Assembly: GCF_020537505.1 (NCBI RefSeq)
Contig: NZ_JAJBMO010000020.1
Coordinates: 15,300 to 79,299, forward strand
Length of the DNA stretch: 64,000 nt
Direction of reading: 5' to 3'
Source of the DNA: Blautia glucerasea
GTDB lineage: Bacteria; Bacillota; Clostridia; Lachnospirales; Lachnospiraceae
The position numbers and the translations under genes were made by a program. The notes beneath the pieces were generated by a model, which searched no databases, had not been told where the DNA came from, and saw nothing but the letters and a program-made list of their open reading frames with translations. Shown piece after piece: positions 10,701 through 17,449 of the stretch (the stretch's first letter is position 1; every line of letters starts with the position of its first letter).

Positions 10701-13700
10701 GAGAATACGAGCCGGCAGACATCAGACTGATGTTTGAGGAAGAAACCAAAATGGAAGATGATCCTTCCCATGCCGGAAAGACCTTTGTAGACCTGTTCAG
10801 GGAAGCTGTTGCAAAATATCCGGACAGACCGGCGGTAAAAGACGGAATGGGCGAGCTTACCTATAAAGAACTGGACCATATGTCAGATTATGTTGCTCAG
10901 AAGCTTACGGAAAATGGCTTTGGCAGGGAAAAGGTTGCAGGTATTCTGTGCGGAAGAACAAAGGAATATGCCGTAGCTTATATCGGTGTTATGAAAGCCG
11001 GCGGTGCGTATGTTCCATTGGATCCGGAATATCCGCAGAGTAGAATTGAGTACATGCTGAAGGATTCCGAGGCAGAAAACCTGCTTGTAATAGACCGTTA
11101 CCGCAGTCTGGTAGGCTTCTACGACCAGAATGTGATCAGCCTGGATGACGTGGCAGCAGAATCCAAAGACTTTGCACTTTCTGTAGAGCTCACAGCTCCG
11201 AAACCAGAGAACCTGGCTTATATGATCTACACCTCCGGTTCCACCGGAAAACCAAAAGGTGTTATGCTTGAACAGCGGAACCTGCTGAACCTGATCGAGT
11301 ATATCCTTATGACAAGAAAACTGACACCAGATGATATTGTGGCAGAGTTTGCAAGCTTCTGCTTCGATGCATCCGTGATCGACCTGTTTGCTCCGCTTAC
11401 TGCAGGTGCGGTACTGTACATTTTGCCAGAGAGCATACGAAAAGATGCGGTTGCTGTTGGAAAATTCATAAAAGAAGAAAAAATTACCACAGCTACCTTC
11501 CCAACTCAGATGGGCGAGTTGGTTGCAGAGCTTCTTGACGATGCTCCGAGCCTGAAATTTGTCACCCTGGGTGGTGAGAAGTTCAAATATTACCGGGATA
11601 GAACTTACCAGATGATCAATGGCTACGGTCCAACGGAGAATACTGTTTCCTCCACAGAGTTCTGGGTTGACAAACAGTACGACAACATCCCGATCGGTAA
11701 GTCACAGCGGAATATCCGCAGCTACATTGTGGACGAAAATATGAAACGGCTTCCGGTAGGCGCTTCTGGTGAGCTTTGCCATGCCGGACGTCAGATTGCA
11801 AGAGGATATCACAATCTTCCTGAGAAGACGGCTTCCGTATTTGTGGAAAATCCGTTCTCCGTATGTGACGAGGACAAACGTCTTTACAGAACCGGTGATA
11901 TGGTCCGCATGAAAGGTGACGGAAACATTGAATATATTGGCAGAATTGACTCCCAGGTAAAAATCAGGGGATATCGTATCGAGCTTGGTGAGATCGAAGG
12001 AGCTCTTCTGAAGCACGATAAGGTGAAGAATGCTGCTGTTATAGTGATCGAAAAAGGCGGAAACAAATATATCACAGCTTATTATACTGGTGAAATCATT
12101 CCGGAAGATGAGCTGAAGCTGTTCCTGAACCCGCTGATTCCGGATTACATGATGCCATCCTTCTTTGTCCATCTTGAGAAAATGCCGGTGACTCCTGGCG
12201 GAAAGATAGACAAAAAGGCGCTTCCGGTACCAGAAGTAACCACCACAGCAAGCACAGCCTATGTGGAGCCTGTTACCGCTGTCCAGATTAAACTTTGCGA
12301 GATATTTGAAAAAGCACTTGGCATTGAAAAAGTAGGAATTGAGGATAACTTCTTCGAACTTGGAGGCTCCTCACTTACTGCATCAAAGGTTGCTGTTATG
12401 TGCCTTTCCAAGAATATTTCCATTGTATATGCAGACATTTTCAAATATCCGACCATCCGTGAGCTTTCTGCAATCGTGGATAACAGTGAGGCATTTGAAA
12501 ATCCGCAGAGTGAGAACGAATTCTCCAGCTACAATTATAACCGGATTCAGAGCGTGATCAGCGGAAATGTGGAAGAAAACGTAAACCAGGTGACAAAGGA
12601 AGAAATTGGTGATATCATGATCACAGGTGCAACCGGCTTCCTGGGAATTCATGTTCTGAAGGCTTACCTGGATAATTATGACGGTAAGGTTTACTGTCTG
12701 GTACGTAAGGGTAAATATGAGTCCATGGAGAAACGAATGATGCATATGTTGATGTATTACTTCGATAATCCGTGCCAGGAACTGTTTGGAGAGCGTATTA
12801 TCTGTGTGGATGGCGATATTACCTCGAAAGAACAGGTGGAGAAATTTGCAGATTACAAATTTAACACCATTATTAACTGCGCAGCCTGCGTAAAGCATTT
12901 TGCAGCTGGTGATGTACTGGAGAAGATAAATGTACACGGAGTGGAAAATCTGATTGAATTCTGTAAAAATAGTGGACGCAGACTGATCCAGATTTCTACT
13001 GTTTCTGTTGCCGGAGAGGGTTCCGAGGGTGTTCCGCCAATGTCCAGAGTCTTTAATGAAAACGATCTGTATATTGGACAGAACATCACAAATGAATATA
13101 TCCGCACAAAATTCCTTGCAGAGAGAGCTGTACTGGAAGCTGTTTCCAGTGGGCTTGACGGAAAGGTTATCCGTGTAGGAAATCTGATGAGCCGAAATTC
13201 AGATGGTGAATTCCAGATCAACTTTATTACAAACGGATTCCTGCGAAGCCTGAGAGGATATGAGGCAGTTGGTAAATTCCCAATTGGGGCTATGCACGAA
13301 GTTACAGAATTTTCACCAATTGATTCTACTGCACTTGCAGTGTTGAAACTGGTGCAGACAGACCGGAGATTTACCGTATTCCACGCCTGCAACAGCCACC
13401 ATATCTATATGGCGGATCTGATCTATGCAATGCGGAGCCATGGATTTGACATTGACATTGTAAGTGATGAAGAGTTTGAGGCTGCAGTAAAAGAATTTGC
13501 AAAGAACAGTGATGATTCGGATGTTGTTTCCGGACTGATCGCGTATACGGCTCATAATGAAAATGAGATCTATACCCTGGATTACAGCAACCGGTTTACA
13601 GCACAGGTTCTTTACAGACTGGATTACAAATGGCCGGTTACAGATGACAGATATCTGGAAAGCGCTATTGAGGCACTTGACAGACTTGCATTCTTTGATT

Positions 13701-13702
13701 GA
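4712..13702 (+). CDS. Three-module nonribosomal peptide synthetase with terminal reductase
   Basis: 2,996 residues, A-T-C-A-T-C-A-T-R. Adenylation domains carry the A3 motif YTSGSTG near 166, 1176 and 2174, A5 GYGPTE/AYGPTE, and the A10 lysine (NGKVDKKALP and variants). Carrier domains have the phosphopantetheine serine near 547 (AGLSSI), 1553 (AGLTSI) and 2551 (LGGSSLT); the first two depart from the usual GGxS. Condensation domains have intact HHIIADG (723) and HHIVADG (1724). The end is an SDR-type thioester reductase: GATGFLG near 2638 and YIRTK near 2794. All three A domains keep Asp235, so they should load amino acids. There is no starter C, epimerase or thioesterase, so a reductively released tripeptide is expected. 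ATG 4712 follows AGGAGG; the in-frame GTG 4703 lies inside that SD. Confidence 0.95.
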   Translation: MSDINERSNFVFQFQPVTKLFEEQVRLHPDKCAVATSKESFTYGQLNERANRIAHSLIEKGVGREKIVGVVLERCCDFYAVRQGILKAGGAFAVAAPDYPDDRVQFIFEDAGAPFIITTREIQKERQELLSRLSGTVLLLEELLENPNAENPDTGIQEHDLCYCIYTSGSTGKPKGVMIEHINLANFVNPNPKNAETYGYVSRGSVSLSMAAMTFDVSVLEEFLPLTNGMTAVIASDEEILNPIMLGALIVKNKVDIMTTTPTYLSNMIDLPQLQEAAARIKVFDVGAEAFPPALFDKIRAVNPDAYIMNGYGPTETTISCTMKVITDSKNITIGEPNGNVQVYVVDKENRILPDGETGELVIAGLGVGRGYINLPEKTAEVFITLNGERAYKTGDLARITPDGEIEFFGRIDNQIKLRGLRIELGEIEEVINSFEGIITSITVPVDNKYLCCYFMADRQIDTEALAGYASESLAHYMVPDVFIQLEKMPLTQNGKVDKKALPKPVAQPKNLKEPETPMQKKIFDIVAKVVENDFFGIDTSFYKAGLSSISAMKLCVLISEEFGVTVKTSDIHENNTVEKLEKYIMLAPKIRTYEKREVYPLTGSQKGIFAECSKNPESTVYNIPFLFELDPAVDTRKLSDAVARMVNAHSYLLTQVYLDDNGEMVQRPGNETFVPEVIETTNEKFASQKESLVRPFKLEKGRLLRVAIYVTEDKKYLFTDFHHIIADGNSYDIIFEDINKAYMGEKLEKESYTGFDAALDEEQQMKEGKYKKAEKYYDSIFEGIETESLPMPDLNGEAPEKGYLEKTMGLKEEAILSYCEKLGVTPNILFTGLFGILMAKYSNAEDSLFSTIYNGRNDSRLENTVCMLVKTLPVYCKFDPKTTVQAYMAELSEQMLSSMANDIFPFSDICAKYGLNSDLTFAYQAELSDDYPIGDTIARGHDLSLDMAKMPLLIQVREYNHTYVLTAEYRSDMYSQAFIDGILDSYEAAMSSMLKTKYVSEISVISQSGVNKIAEFNHTENEFDRSKTISDMFAELAETIPDHTAVVFKDRKYTYKELDELSDRLGKYIASQGIGREDVVSILIPRCEYMAIAPMGVIKAGAAYQPLDPTYPKDRLMYMLEDSAAKLLIADRELLPLVDGYQGPVLFTDEIPLLEDRDVELKKPELHDLFILLYTSGSTGVPKGCMLEYGNITAFCHWYKKYYQVDHSSKIAAYASFGFDASMMDIYGAIANGAELHIIPEEIRLDFIALQRYFEENGVTHSFMTTQVGRQFAMEMSCESLQYLSIGGEKLVPMEPPKDYKFFNAYGPTECTIFTTVFEVDKYYSNIPIGKALDNFKLYIADKFGHLLPYGACGELMISGWQVSRGYLNKPEKTSEVYTKNIYDDAEGYEVLYHSGDVARYLPDGNIQIIGRKDSQVKVRGFRIELSEVEEVIRRYEGIKDATVVAFDDPNGGGKYIAAYVVSDGQVDINKLNDFIKETKPPYMVPAVTMQIDKIPLNQNQKVNKKALPLPERKVEEIVKPENETQQKLFDCIAEVLGYTEFGITTDIYEAGLTSITAIKLNILISKAFDIVIKTSDIKDHPTIQMLEGFVKTAGKETKREIQENYPLTNTQEGIFIECTANMGSTIYNIPYLLKLDKKVDLDKLAEAIDSTVAAHPYLKTRLFMSDEGEVLQKRNDAFTYKTQIINGMNRETLVRPYMLFNEQLFRFEIHRTCDGNYLFLDIHHIVADGTSLGIILNDINRAYSGEKLEVEEYTSYDLALDNRDALAGDAYKNAESYYKSVFENAGGSINFYPDKSGAAPTAEMYHRETSEFSVQDVKAFCKKHGITENVFFISAFGITLGKYNFRKDAVFTTIYHGRNDSRLSDTVGMLVKTLPVYCDFSGSTADCLNAVQQQLINSMNNDIYPFSQISHEFNIKADAMVIYQGDNFAFDNIGGEYAQEEPVQLNAAKAPVSISISIERNKFVFEIEYRGDMYNEETIKYLADNLETTADGILREYEPADIRLMFEEETKMEDDPSHAGKTFVDLFREAVAKYPDRPAVKDGMGELTYKELDHMSDYVAQKLTENGFGREKVAGILCGRTKEYAVAYIGVMKAGGAYVPLDPEYPQSRIEYMLKDSEAENLLVIDRYRSLVGFYDQNVISLDDVAAESKDFALSVELTAPKPENLAYMIYTSGSTGKPKGVMLEQRNLLNLIEYILMTRKLTPDDIVAEFASFCFDASVIDLFAPLTAGAVLYILPESIRKDAVAVGKFIKEEKITTATFPTQMGELVAELLDDAPSLKFVTLGGEKFKYYRDRTYQMINGYGPTENTVSSTEFWVDKQYDNIPIGKSQRNIRSYIVDENMKRLPVGASGELCHAGRQIARGYHNLPEKTASVFVENPFSVCDEDKRLYRTGDMVRMKGDGNIEYIGRIDSQVKIRGYRIELGEIEGALLKHDKVKNAAVIVIEKGGNKYITAYYTGEIIPEDELKLFLNPLIPDYMMPSFFVHLEKMPVTPGGKIDKKALPVPEVTTTASTAYVEPVTAVQIKLCEIFEKALGIEKVGIEDNFFELGGSSLTASKVAVMCLSKNISIVYADIFKYPTIRELSAIVDNSEAFENPQSENEFSSYNYNRIQSVISGNVEENVNQVTKEEIGDIMITGATGFLGIHVLKAYLDNYDGKVYCLVRKGKYESMEKRMMHMLMYYFDNPCQELFGERIICVDGDITSKEQVEKFADYKFNTIINCAACVKHFAAGDVLEKINVHGVENLIEFCKNSGRRLIQISTVSVAGEGSEGVPPMSRVFNENDLYIGQNITNEYIRTKFLAERAVLEAVSSGLDGKVIRVGNLMSRNSDGEFQINFITNGFLRSLRGYEAVGKFPIGAMHEVTEFSPIDSTALAVLKLVQTDRRFTVFHACNSHHIYMADLIYAMRSHGFDIDIVSDEEFEAAVKEFAKNSDDSDVVSGLIAYTAHNENEIYTLDYSNRFTAQVLYRLDYKWPVTDDRYLESAIEALDRLAFFD

Positions 13703-13730
13703 TTTACGCAACTTAAAGGAGGAAATTGTA

Positions 13731-14033
13731 ATGGAAATTGTAAGTAAGACAGAGGGCAGCAAGGTAACTATGGAGATCACAGGATGGCTTGACACCCAGA
13801 CTGCACCGCAGCTGGAAAAGGAGCTGTCAGCACTTGATCCTGGTACAACCAGCCTGGTGTTTGATTTTGCAAACCTGGAATATATCTCTTCCGCCGGACT
13901 TCGTCTGGTAATCGCCGCTTATAAGAAGATGGCAGGCAAGGAGGGCTTCAAGATTGTAAATGTTTCTGATGAAGTGTACGATGTTTTCAGTCTTACCGGA
14001 TTTGACCAGAAGATCAATATTGAGAAAAAATAA
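13731..14033 (+). CDS. STAS-domain anti-sigma-factor antagonist (RsbV/SpoIIAA-like)
   Basis: A 100-residue single STAS domain. The segment EYISSAGLRLV (about residues 44-54) contains the serine that is phosphorylated in RsbV/SpoIIAA proteins. It starts 28 bases after the NRPS stop with a strong SD (AAAGGAGG). In partner switching, an RsbW-type kinase phosphorylates this serine and a PP2C phosphatase removes the phosphate. No free anti-sigma factor or sigma factor is encoded nearby, so the likeliest kinase partner is the ATPase domain fused to the MATE exporter two genes upstream. That link is an inference from co-location. Confidence 0.88.
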   Translation: MEIVSKTEGSKVTMEITGWLDTQTAPQLEKELSALDPGTTSLVFDFANLEYISSAGLRLVIAAYKKMAGKEGFKIVNVSDEVYDVFSLTGFDQKINIEKK

Positions 14034-14054
14034 AGGTTGAATTCGTGCATGGCG

Positions 14055-14215
14055 AAACGTATTGCGGGTCACAGGTAACATTCCGCGAGGTGTTTTTGTA
14101 AACAAAGTTCACAGAAAACCCGAGAATTGCGGCGCGAAATCATGTGAATGCATGATTTCTGTGCATGGCGAAGCGTATTGCTGTGATTAGAGTGAACAGT
14201 AATCTGTCTGGAGTA
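14055..14215 (+). repeat. Dispersed intergenic repeat, copy A (GTTACTGTTCA-type)
   Basis: About 140 bases here match the reverse complement of 51273-51417, including CACAGGTAAC/TATTCCGCGAGG-like, CACAGAAAACCCGAGAA and GCGCGAAATCATGTGAA stretches, and end near GTGAACAGTAAT. It is packed with short foldbacks (AATCATG...CATGATT) and lies between the STAS and phosphopantetheinyl transferase genes. No ORF is evident. Confidence 0.8.
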
Positions 14216-14261
14216 GACATAGGGAATCCACGGTTACTATCCGGTTCTTTTATAGTAAGAA

Positions 14262-14897
14262 ATGATAAAATTATATAGAATCAATATCAATACTCTTGAG
14301 GATCCCTTGCAGAATGAAAGCCTTTTGGAACAAGTTGGACCAGAGAGAAGAAAGAAGGTCATCCGGTATCTTCAGCCGGATGACCGCAAAAGGAGTCTGG
14401 GAGCAGGAATTATGATCCGAAAGATCCTGAATGGGAACGGACTTTCCGAAAGCAGCCTGAAATATTCCGAAAATGGGAAGCCTTTGGCGGACCATTTCCA
14501 TTTTAATATCTCCCATGCTGGAGAATATGTGGTAGGAGTAGTGTCGGATGGTGAAGTGGGATGCGACATTGAGCGGAATGTCAATGCGCCTCTGGAAATT
14601 GCGGAGCATTATTTCCATTCGACAGAGCGGGAATATATAGAAGCTGCTTCTGACTCGGGCAAAGCTTTTTTTACACTTTGGACCTTAAAGGAAAGTTATA
14701 TGAAAATGACAGGCAGGGGGATGAGCCTTCCGCTTGATTCTTTCGAGATCATTCGAAAAGATCAGGGCTTTGTTCTGGGAAAATCACCGAAAAGACCAGG
14801 CTTTTTCAGGACAATGGAATTTGAGAATTATATTTTCTCAGTGTGCATGGAAAGTGATTTTTCTTTGCCGCCCAAGGGCTTTACAGAGCTTCTGTGA
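14262..14897 (+). CDS. Sfp-type 4'-phosphopantetheinyl transferase
   Basis: A 211-residue enzyme that moves the phosphopantetheine arm of CoA onto carrier-protein serines. Family motifs are clear: FNISHAGEYV, the metal-binding VGCDIE (about residue 100) and FFTLWTLKESYMKMTG with the W-x-x-K-E-S/A core. It lies 229 bases after the STAS gene, separated by a repeat element, so it may be on its own transcript; the SD is weak. Its presence beside the NRPS strongly suggests that it activates the three carrier domains. Confidence 0.95.
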   Translation: MIKLYRININTLEDPLQNESLLEQVGPERRKKVIRYLQPDDRKRSLGAGIMIRKILNGNGLSESSLKYSENGKPLADHFHFNISHAGEYVVGVVSDGEVGCDIERNVNAPLEIAEHYFHSTEREYIEAASDSGKAFFTLWTLKESYMKMTGRGMSLPLDSFEIIRKDQGFVLGKSPKRPGFFRTMEFENYIFSVCMESDFSLPPKGFTELL

Positions 14898-14979
14898 CAC
14901 TACTGCCTTTTGCTGCTATCCAGCATGGATTGGAGCTTATTTTTAGTCAAAAAATCCTTAAGAATTATATGCAAAAGAC

Positions 14980-15009
14980 TTGACGGATATGTCCGCTGTG
15001 TGGTAAACT
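14980..15009 (+). promoter_or_regulatory. Probable promoter of rpmG-secE-nusG
   Basis: TTGACG (14980-14985), an 18-base spacer and TAAACT (15004-15009) lie about 110 bases before rpmG. The leader holds GGTCTT (15032) and AAGACC (15084), which could pair around an internal hairpin. Confidence 0.5.
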
Positions 15010-15119
15010 GTACAAGCGACATGGAAGTTAGGTCTTTTTTTTATGCCGAAAAACGGTGGCGGATACACCGAAAAGGCTGATTTAAGACCATGCAAATGAA
15101 AACACTGGAGGTGGAAGTT

Positions 15120-15269
15120 GTGCGCGTTAGGATTACATTAGCATGTACAGAGTGCAAGCAGCGTAACTACAATATGACCAAGGAGAAAAAGAACCATCCT
15201 GAGAGAATGGAAACCAAGAAATATTGTAAGTTCTGCCAGAGACACACAATGCACAAGGAAACAAAATAG
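15120..15269 (+). CDS. rpmG: 50S ribosomal protein L33
   Basis: A 49-residue protein read directly from the sequence: [16 protein letters not shown] at the start, with the two Cys pairs (CTEC near 9-12 and CKFC near 36-39) of the zinc-binding type of L33. It begins at GTG 15120, seven bases after GGAGGTG. Position before secE and nusG is the standard bacterial order. It is too short for many ORF lists. Confidence 0.95.
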   Translation: MRVRITLACTECKQRNYNMTKEKKNHPERMETKKYCKFCQRHTMHKETK

Positions 15270-15294
15270 TCACTTTAGATTGTGAGGTTAGGCT

Positions 15295-15519
15295 ATGCAA
15301 GAAAAAGAAAAATCTGCAGGCAAGACCGCCAAGGCTAAGGAGCCGAAGAAATCCTGGTTCCAGGGGCTGAAGGCAGAGTTCAACAAAATTGTCTGGACAG
15401 ACCGCGATACACTGATGAAACAGTCAGTTGTTGTTATTGTCATAACCGTAATTCTCGGTGTGATCATCAGTGTGATGGATGCAGGCATTCTGGAATGCAT
15501 TAATCTTTTAATCAAATAA
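15295..15519 (+). CDS. secE: Preprotein translocase subunit SecE
   Basis: 74 residues: a charged N-terminus, then WFQGLKAEFNKIVW and the single membrane helix (VVVIVITVILGVIISVM) of the short Gram-positive SecE. It stabilises SecY in the Sec channel. It lies between rpmG and nusG, the conserved order, and has an SD (GTGAGG). Confidence 0.95.
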   Translation: MQEKEKSAGKTAKAKEPKKSWFQGLKAEFNKIVWTDRDTLMKQSVVVIVITVILGVIISVMDAGILECINLLIK

Positions 15520-15535
15520 GGACAAAGGTGATTGT

Positions 15536-16051
15536 ATGTCAGAAGCAAAATGGTACGTTGTCCATACCTATTCCGGTTATGAGAACAAGGTAAAGGCCAA
15601 CATTGAGAAGACAATTGAAAACCGACATCTTGAGGATCAGATTCTGGAAGTACGGGTTCCTCTGGAAGACGTTGTGGAGATGCGTAATGGTGTTTCCAAG
15701 CAGGTCCAGAGAAAAATGTTCCCAAGCTATGTTCTTATCAACATGGTCATGAACGACGATACCTGGTATGTTGTCCGGAATACCCGTGGAGTGACTGGGT
15801 TTGTTGGTCCGGGATCCAAGCCTGTACCGCTCACAGAAGAGGAAATGAAGCCGCTGGGCATCAAAGATGAGACTGTCCGCGTTGATTTCGTCGAGGGCGA
15901 TACCGTTGTTGTAACAGGCGGAGCCTGGAAAGAGACTACAGGTGTTGTGACTGCCATCAATCCGCAGAAGCAGCTTGTAACGATCAATGTAGAGATGTTT
16001 GGACGCGAAACACCGGTTGTAATCAGTTTCGCAGAAGTTCAGAAAATGTAA
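15536..16051 (+). CDS. nusG: Transcription termination/antitermination protein NusG
   Basis: 171 residues with the NGN domain first (WYVVHTYSGYENKVK) and a C-terminal KOW domain (GDTVVVTGGAWKETTGVV). NusG binds RNA polymerase and affects pausing and Rho action. It starts 16 bases after secE. Confidence 0.97.
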   Translation: MSEAKWYVVHTYSGYENKVKANIEKTIENRHLEDQILEVRVPLEDVVEMRNGVSKQVQRKMFPSYVLINMVMNDDTWYVVRNTRGVTGFVGPGSKPVPLTEEEMKPLGIKDETVRVDFVEGDTVVVTGGAWKETTGVVTAINPQKQLVTINVEMFGRETPVVISFAEVQKM

Positions 16052-16073
16052 CAGACAAAGGTAACACAATATC

Positions 16074-16103
16074 GTGGGAGGGACATACCCCCGCCAATAC
16101 CAC
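16074..16103 (+). promoter_or_regulatory. Putative L1-type autoregulatory mRNA site ahead of rplK
   Basis: GTGGGAGGG...CCCCCGCC...TACCAC folds with GTGG pairing to CCAC and the G-run to the C-run, ending just before the SD of rplK. A near copy precedes rplA at 16559-16587. In bacteria, L1 represses its own operon by binding an mRNA mimic of its 23S rRNA site. The match to that function is inferred from structure and position. Confidence 0.65.
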
Positions 16104-16119
16104 ATAGGAGGTGCCGAAA

Positions 16120-16545
16120 ATGGCAAAGAAAGTAACAGGATATATCAAATTACAGATTCCCGCTGGTAAAGCAACTCCAGCACCACCTGTAGGTCCGGCT
16201 CTTGGACAGCACGGTGTAAATATCGTTCAGTTTACAAAAGAGTTCAATGCGAGAACAGCAGATCAGGATGGTATGATCATTCCTGTAGTAATCACTGTTT
16301 ATGCAGATAGAAGTTTCAGCTTCATAACCAAAACTCCGCCGGCTGCAGTTCTTCTTAAGAAAGCTGCAAATATCAAATCCGGTTCCGGCGTACCGAACAA
16401 AACAAAAGTTGCTAAAGTTACAAAAGCTCAGGTTGAGGAGATCGCTCAGCTTAAGATGAAAGACTTAAATGCAGCATCCATCGAAGCAGCAGCAAGCATG
16501 ATTGCTGGTACTGCAAGAAGTATGGGAATTGAAGTAGTTGATTAA
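16120..16545 (+). CDS. rplK: 50S ribosomal protein L11
   Basis: 141 residues, [29 protein letters not shown]..., the classic L11 N-terminus, with the C-terminal rRNA-binding domain. L11 forms the GTPase-associated centre with 23S rRNA. ATG 16120 follows AGGAGG; the in-frame GTG at 16111 lies inside that SD and is rejected as start. Confidence 0.97.
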   Translation: MAKKVTGYIKLQIPAGKATPAPPVGPALGQHGVNIVQFTKEFNARTADQDGMIIPVVITVYADRSFSFITKTPPAAVLLKKAANIKSGSGVPNKTKVAKVTKAQVEEIAQLKMKDLNAASIEAAASMIAGTARSMGIEVVD

Positions 16546-16558
16546 TCACAAATAGTAA

Positions 16559-16587
16559 GTGGGAGGGCTTTTCCCCGCAAATACCAC
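16559..16587 (+). promoter_or_regulatory. Second putative L1-type mRNA site, ahead of rplA
   Basis: GTGGGAGGGCTTTTCCCCGC...TACCAC is almost the same as the element at 16074-16103 and again sits directly before the SD, of rplA. The short GTGG/CCAC and GGG/CCC stems are kept while the loop differs, which supports a structured RNA. Confidence 0.65.
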
Positions 16588-16601
16588 AGGAGGTTATAGA
16601 A

Positions 16602-17294
16602 ATGAAACGAGGAAAGAAATACGTGGAGGCTGCTAAGGCAGTTGACCGCGCAACATTATACGATACTAATGAAGCTATCAGCTTAGTTAAAAAAGCTGCT
16701 GTTGCCAAATTTGACGAGACTATCGAAGTTCATATCCGCACAGGCTGCGATGGACGTCATGCAGATCAGCAGATCCGTGGTGCAGTAGTTCTGCCACACG
16801 GTACAGGTAAAACTGTTCGCGTTCTTGTATTCGCTAAGGATGCAAAAGCTGAGGAAGCTAAGGCTGCAGGTGCTGATTTCGTAGGCGCTGAGGACCTTAT
16901 TCCGAAGATCCAGAATGAAGGATGGCTTGACTTCGACGTTGTTGTTGCAACTCCAGATATGATGGGTGTTGTTGGACGTCTTGGTCGTGTACTTGGACCG
17001 AAAGGTTTAATGCCTAACCCGAAGGCTGGTACTGTAACTATGGATGTTACAAAGGCTATCAATGATATCAAAGCTGGTAAGATTGAGTATCGTCTTGACA
17101 AATCAAACATTATCCATGTGCCGATCGGTAAAGCTTCCTTTACTGAGGAGCAGTTAAGCGACAACTTCCAGACGCTGATTGGAGCTATTGTAAAGGCTAG
17201 ACCTAGCACACTGAAAGGACAGTATTTAAAGAGCGTTGTTATTGCTCCGACAATGGGTCCTGGAGTGAAGATCAACCCGATCAAGTTAGCTTAA
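16602..17294 (+). CDS. rplA: 50S ribosomal protein L1
   Basis: 230 residues, [20 protein letters not shown], with the L1 text [14 protein letters not shown] near residue 130. L1 binds 23S rRNA in the mobile stalk and can act as a translational repressor of rplK-rplA. It is followed by a terminator at 17309, and the usual next genes rplJ-rplL are not present. Confidence 0.97.
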   Translation: MKRGKKYVEAAKAVDRATLYDTNEAISLVKKAAVAKFDETIEVHIRTGCDGRHADQQIRGAVVLPHGTGKTVRVLVFAKDAKAEEAKAAGADFVGAEDLIPKIQNEGWLDFDVVVATPDMMGVVGRLGRVLGPKGLMPNPKAGTVTMDVTKAINDIKAGKIEYRLDKSNIIHVPIGKASFTEEQLSDNFQTLIGAIVKARPSTLKGQYLKSVVIAPTMGPGVKINPIKLA

Positions 17295-17308
17295 TAGATG
17301 AAAATGAA

Positions 17309-17339
17309 GAGCACTCACCGCGAGGTGGGTGCTTTTTTT
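17309..17339 (+). terminator. Rho-independent terminator after rplA
   Basis: AGCACTCACC-GCGA-GGTGGGTGCT followed by TTTTTTT. It ends the rpmG-rplA transcript. Confidence 0.92.
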
Positions 17340-17389
17340 CATGTCATAATTTTGATATTTTATAGTGAGTTTTGGTATATGTTTTTTAT

Positions 17390-17410
17390 CATATGAGATA
17401 TCATATGGGA
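17390..17410. promoter_or_regulatory. Candidate operator before the GH94 genes
   Basis: Two ATCATATG units (near 17388 and 17400) separated by AGAT form an imperfect palindrome about 45 bases before the cellobiose phosphorylase start. A regulator site is possible, for example for the AraC protein encoded at 23059, but nothing in the sequence proves it. Confidence 0.35.
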
Positions 17411-17449
17411 AAATCGGGTCAATATAAAGACTAGGAGGAGTGTGCAGGG

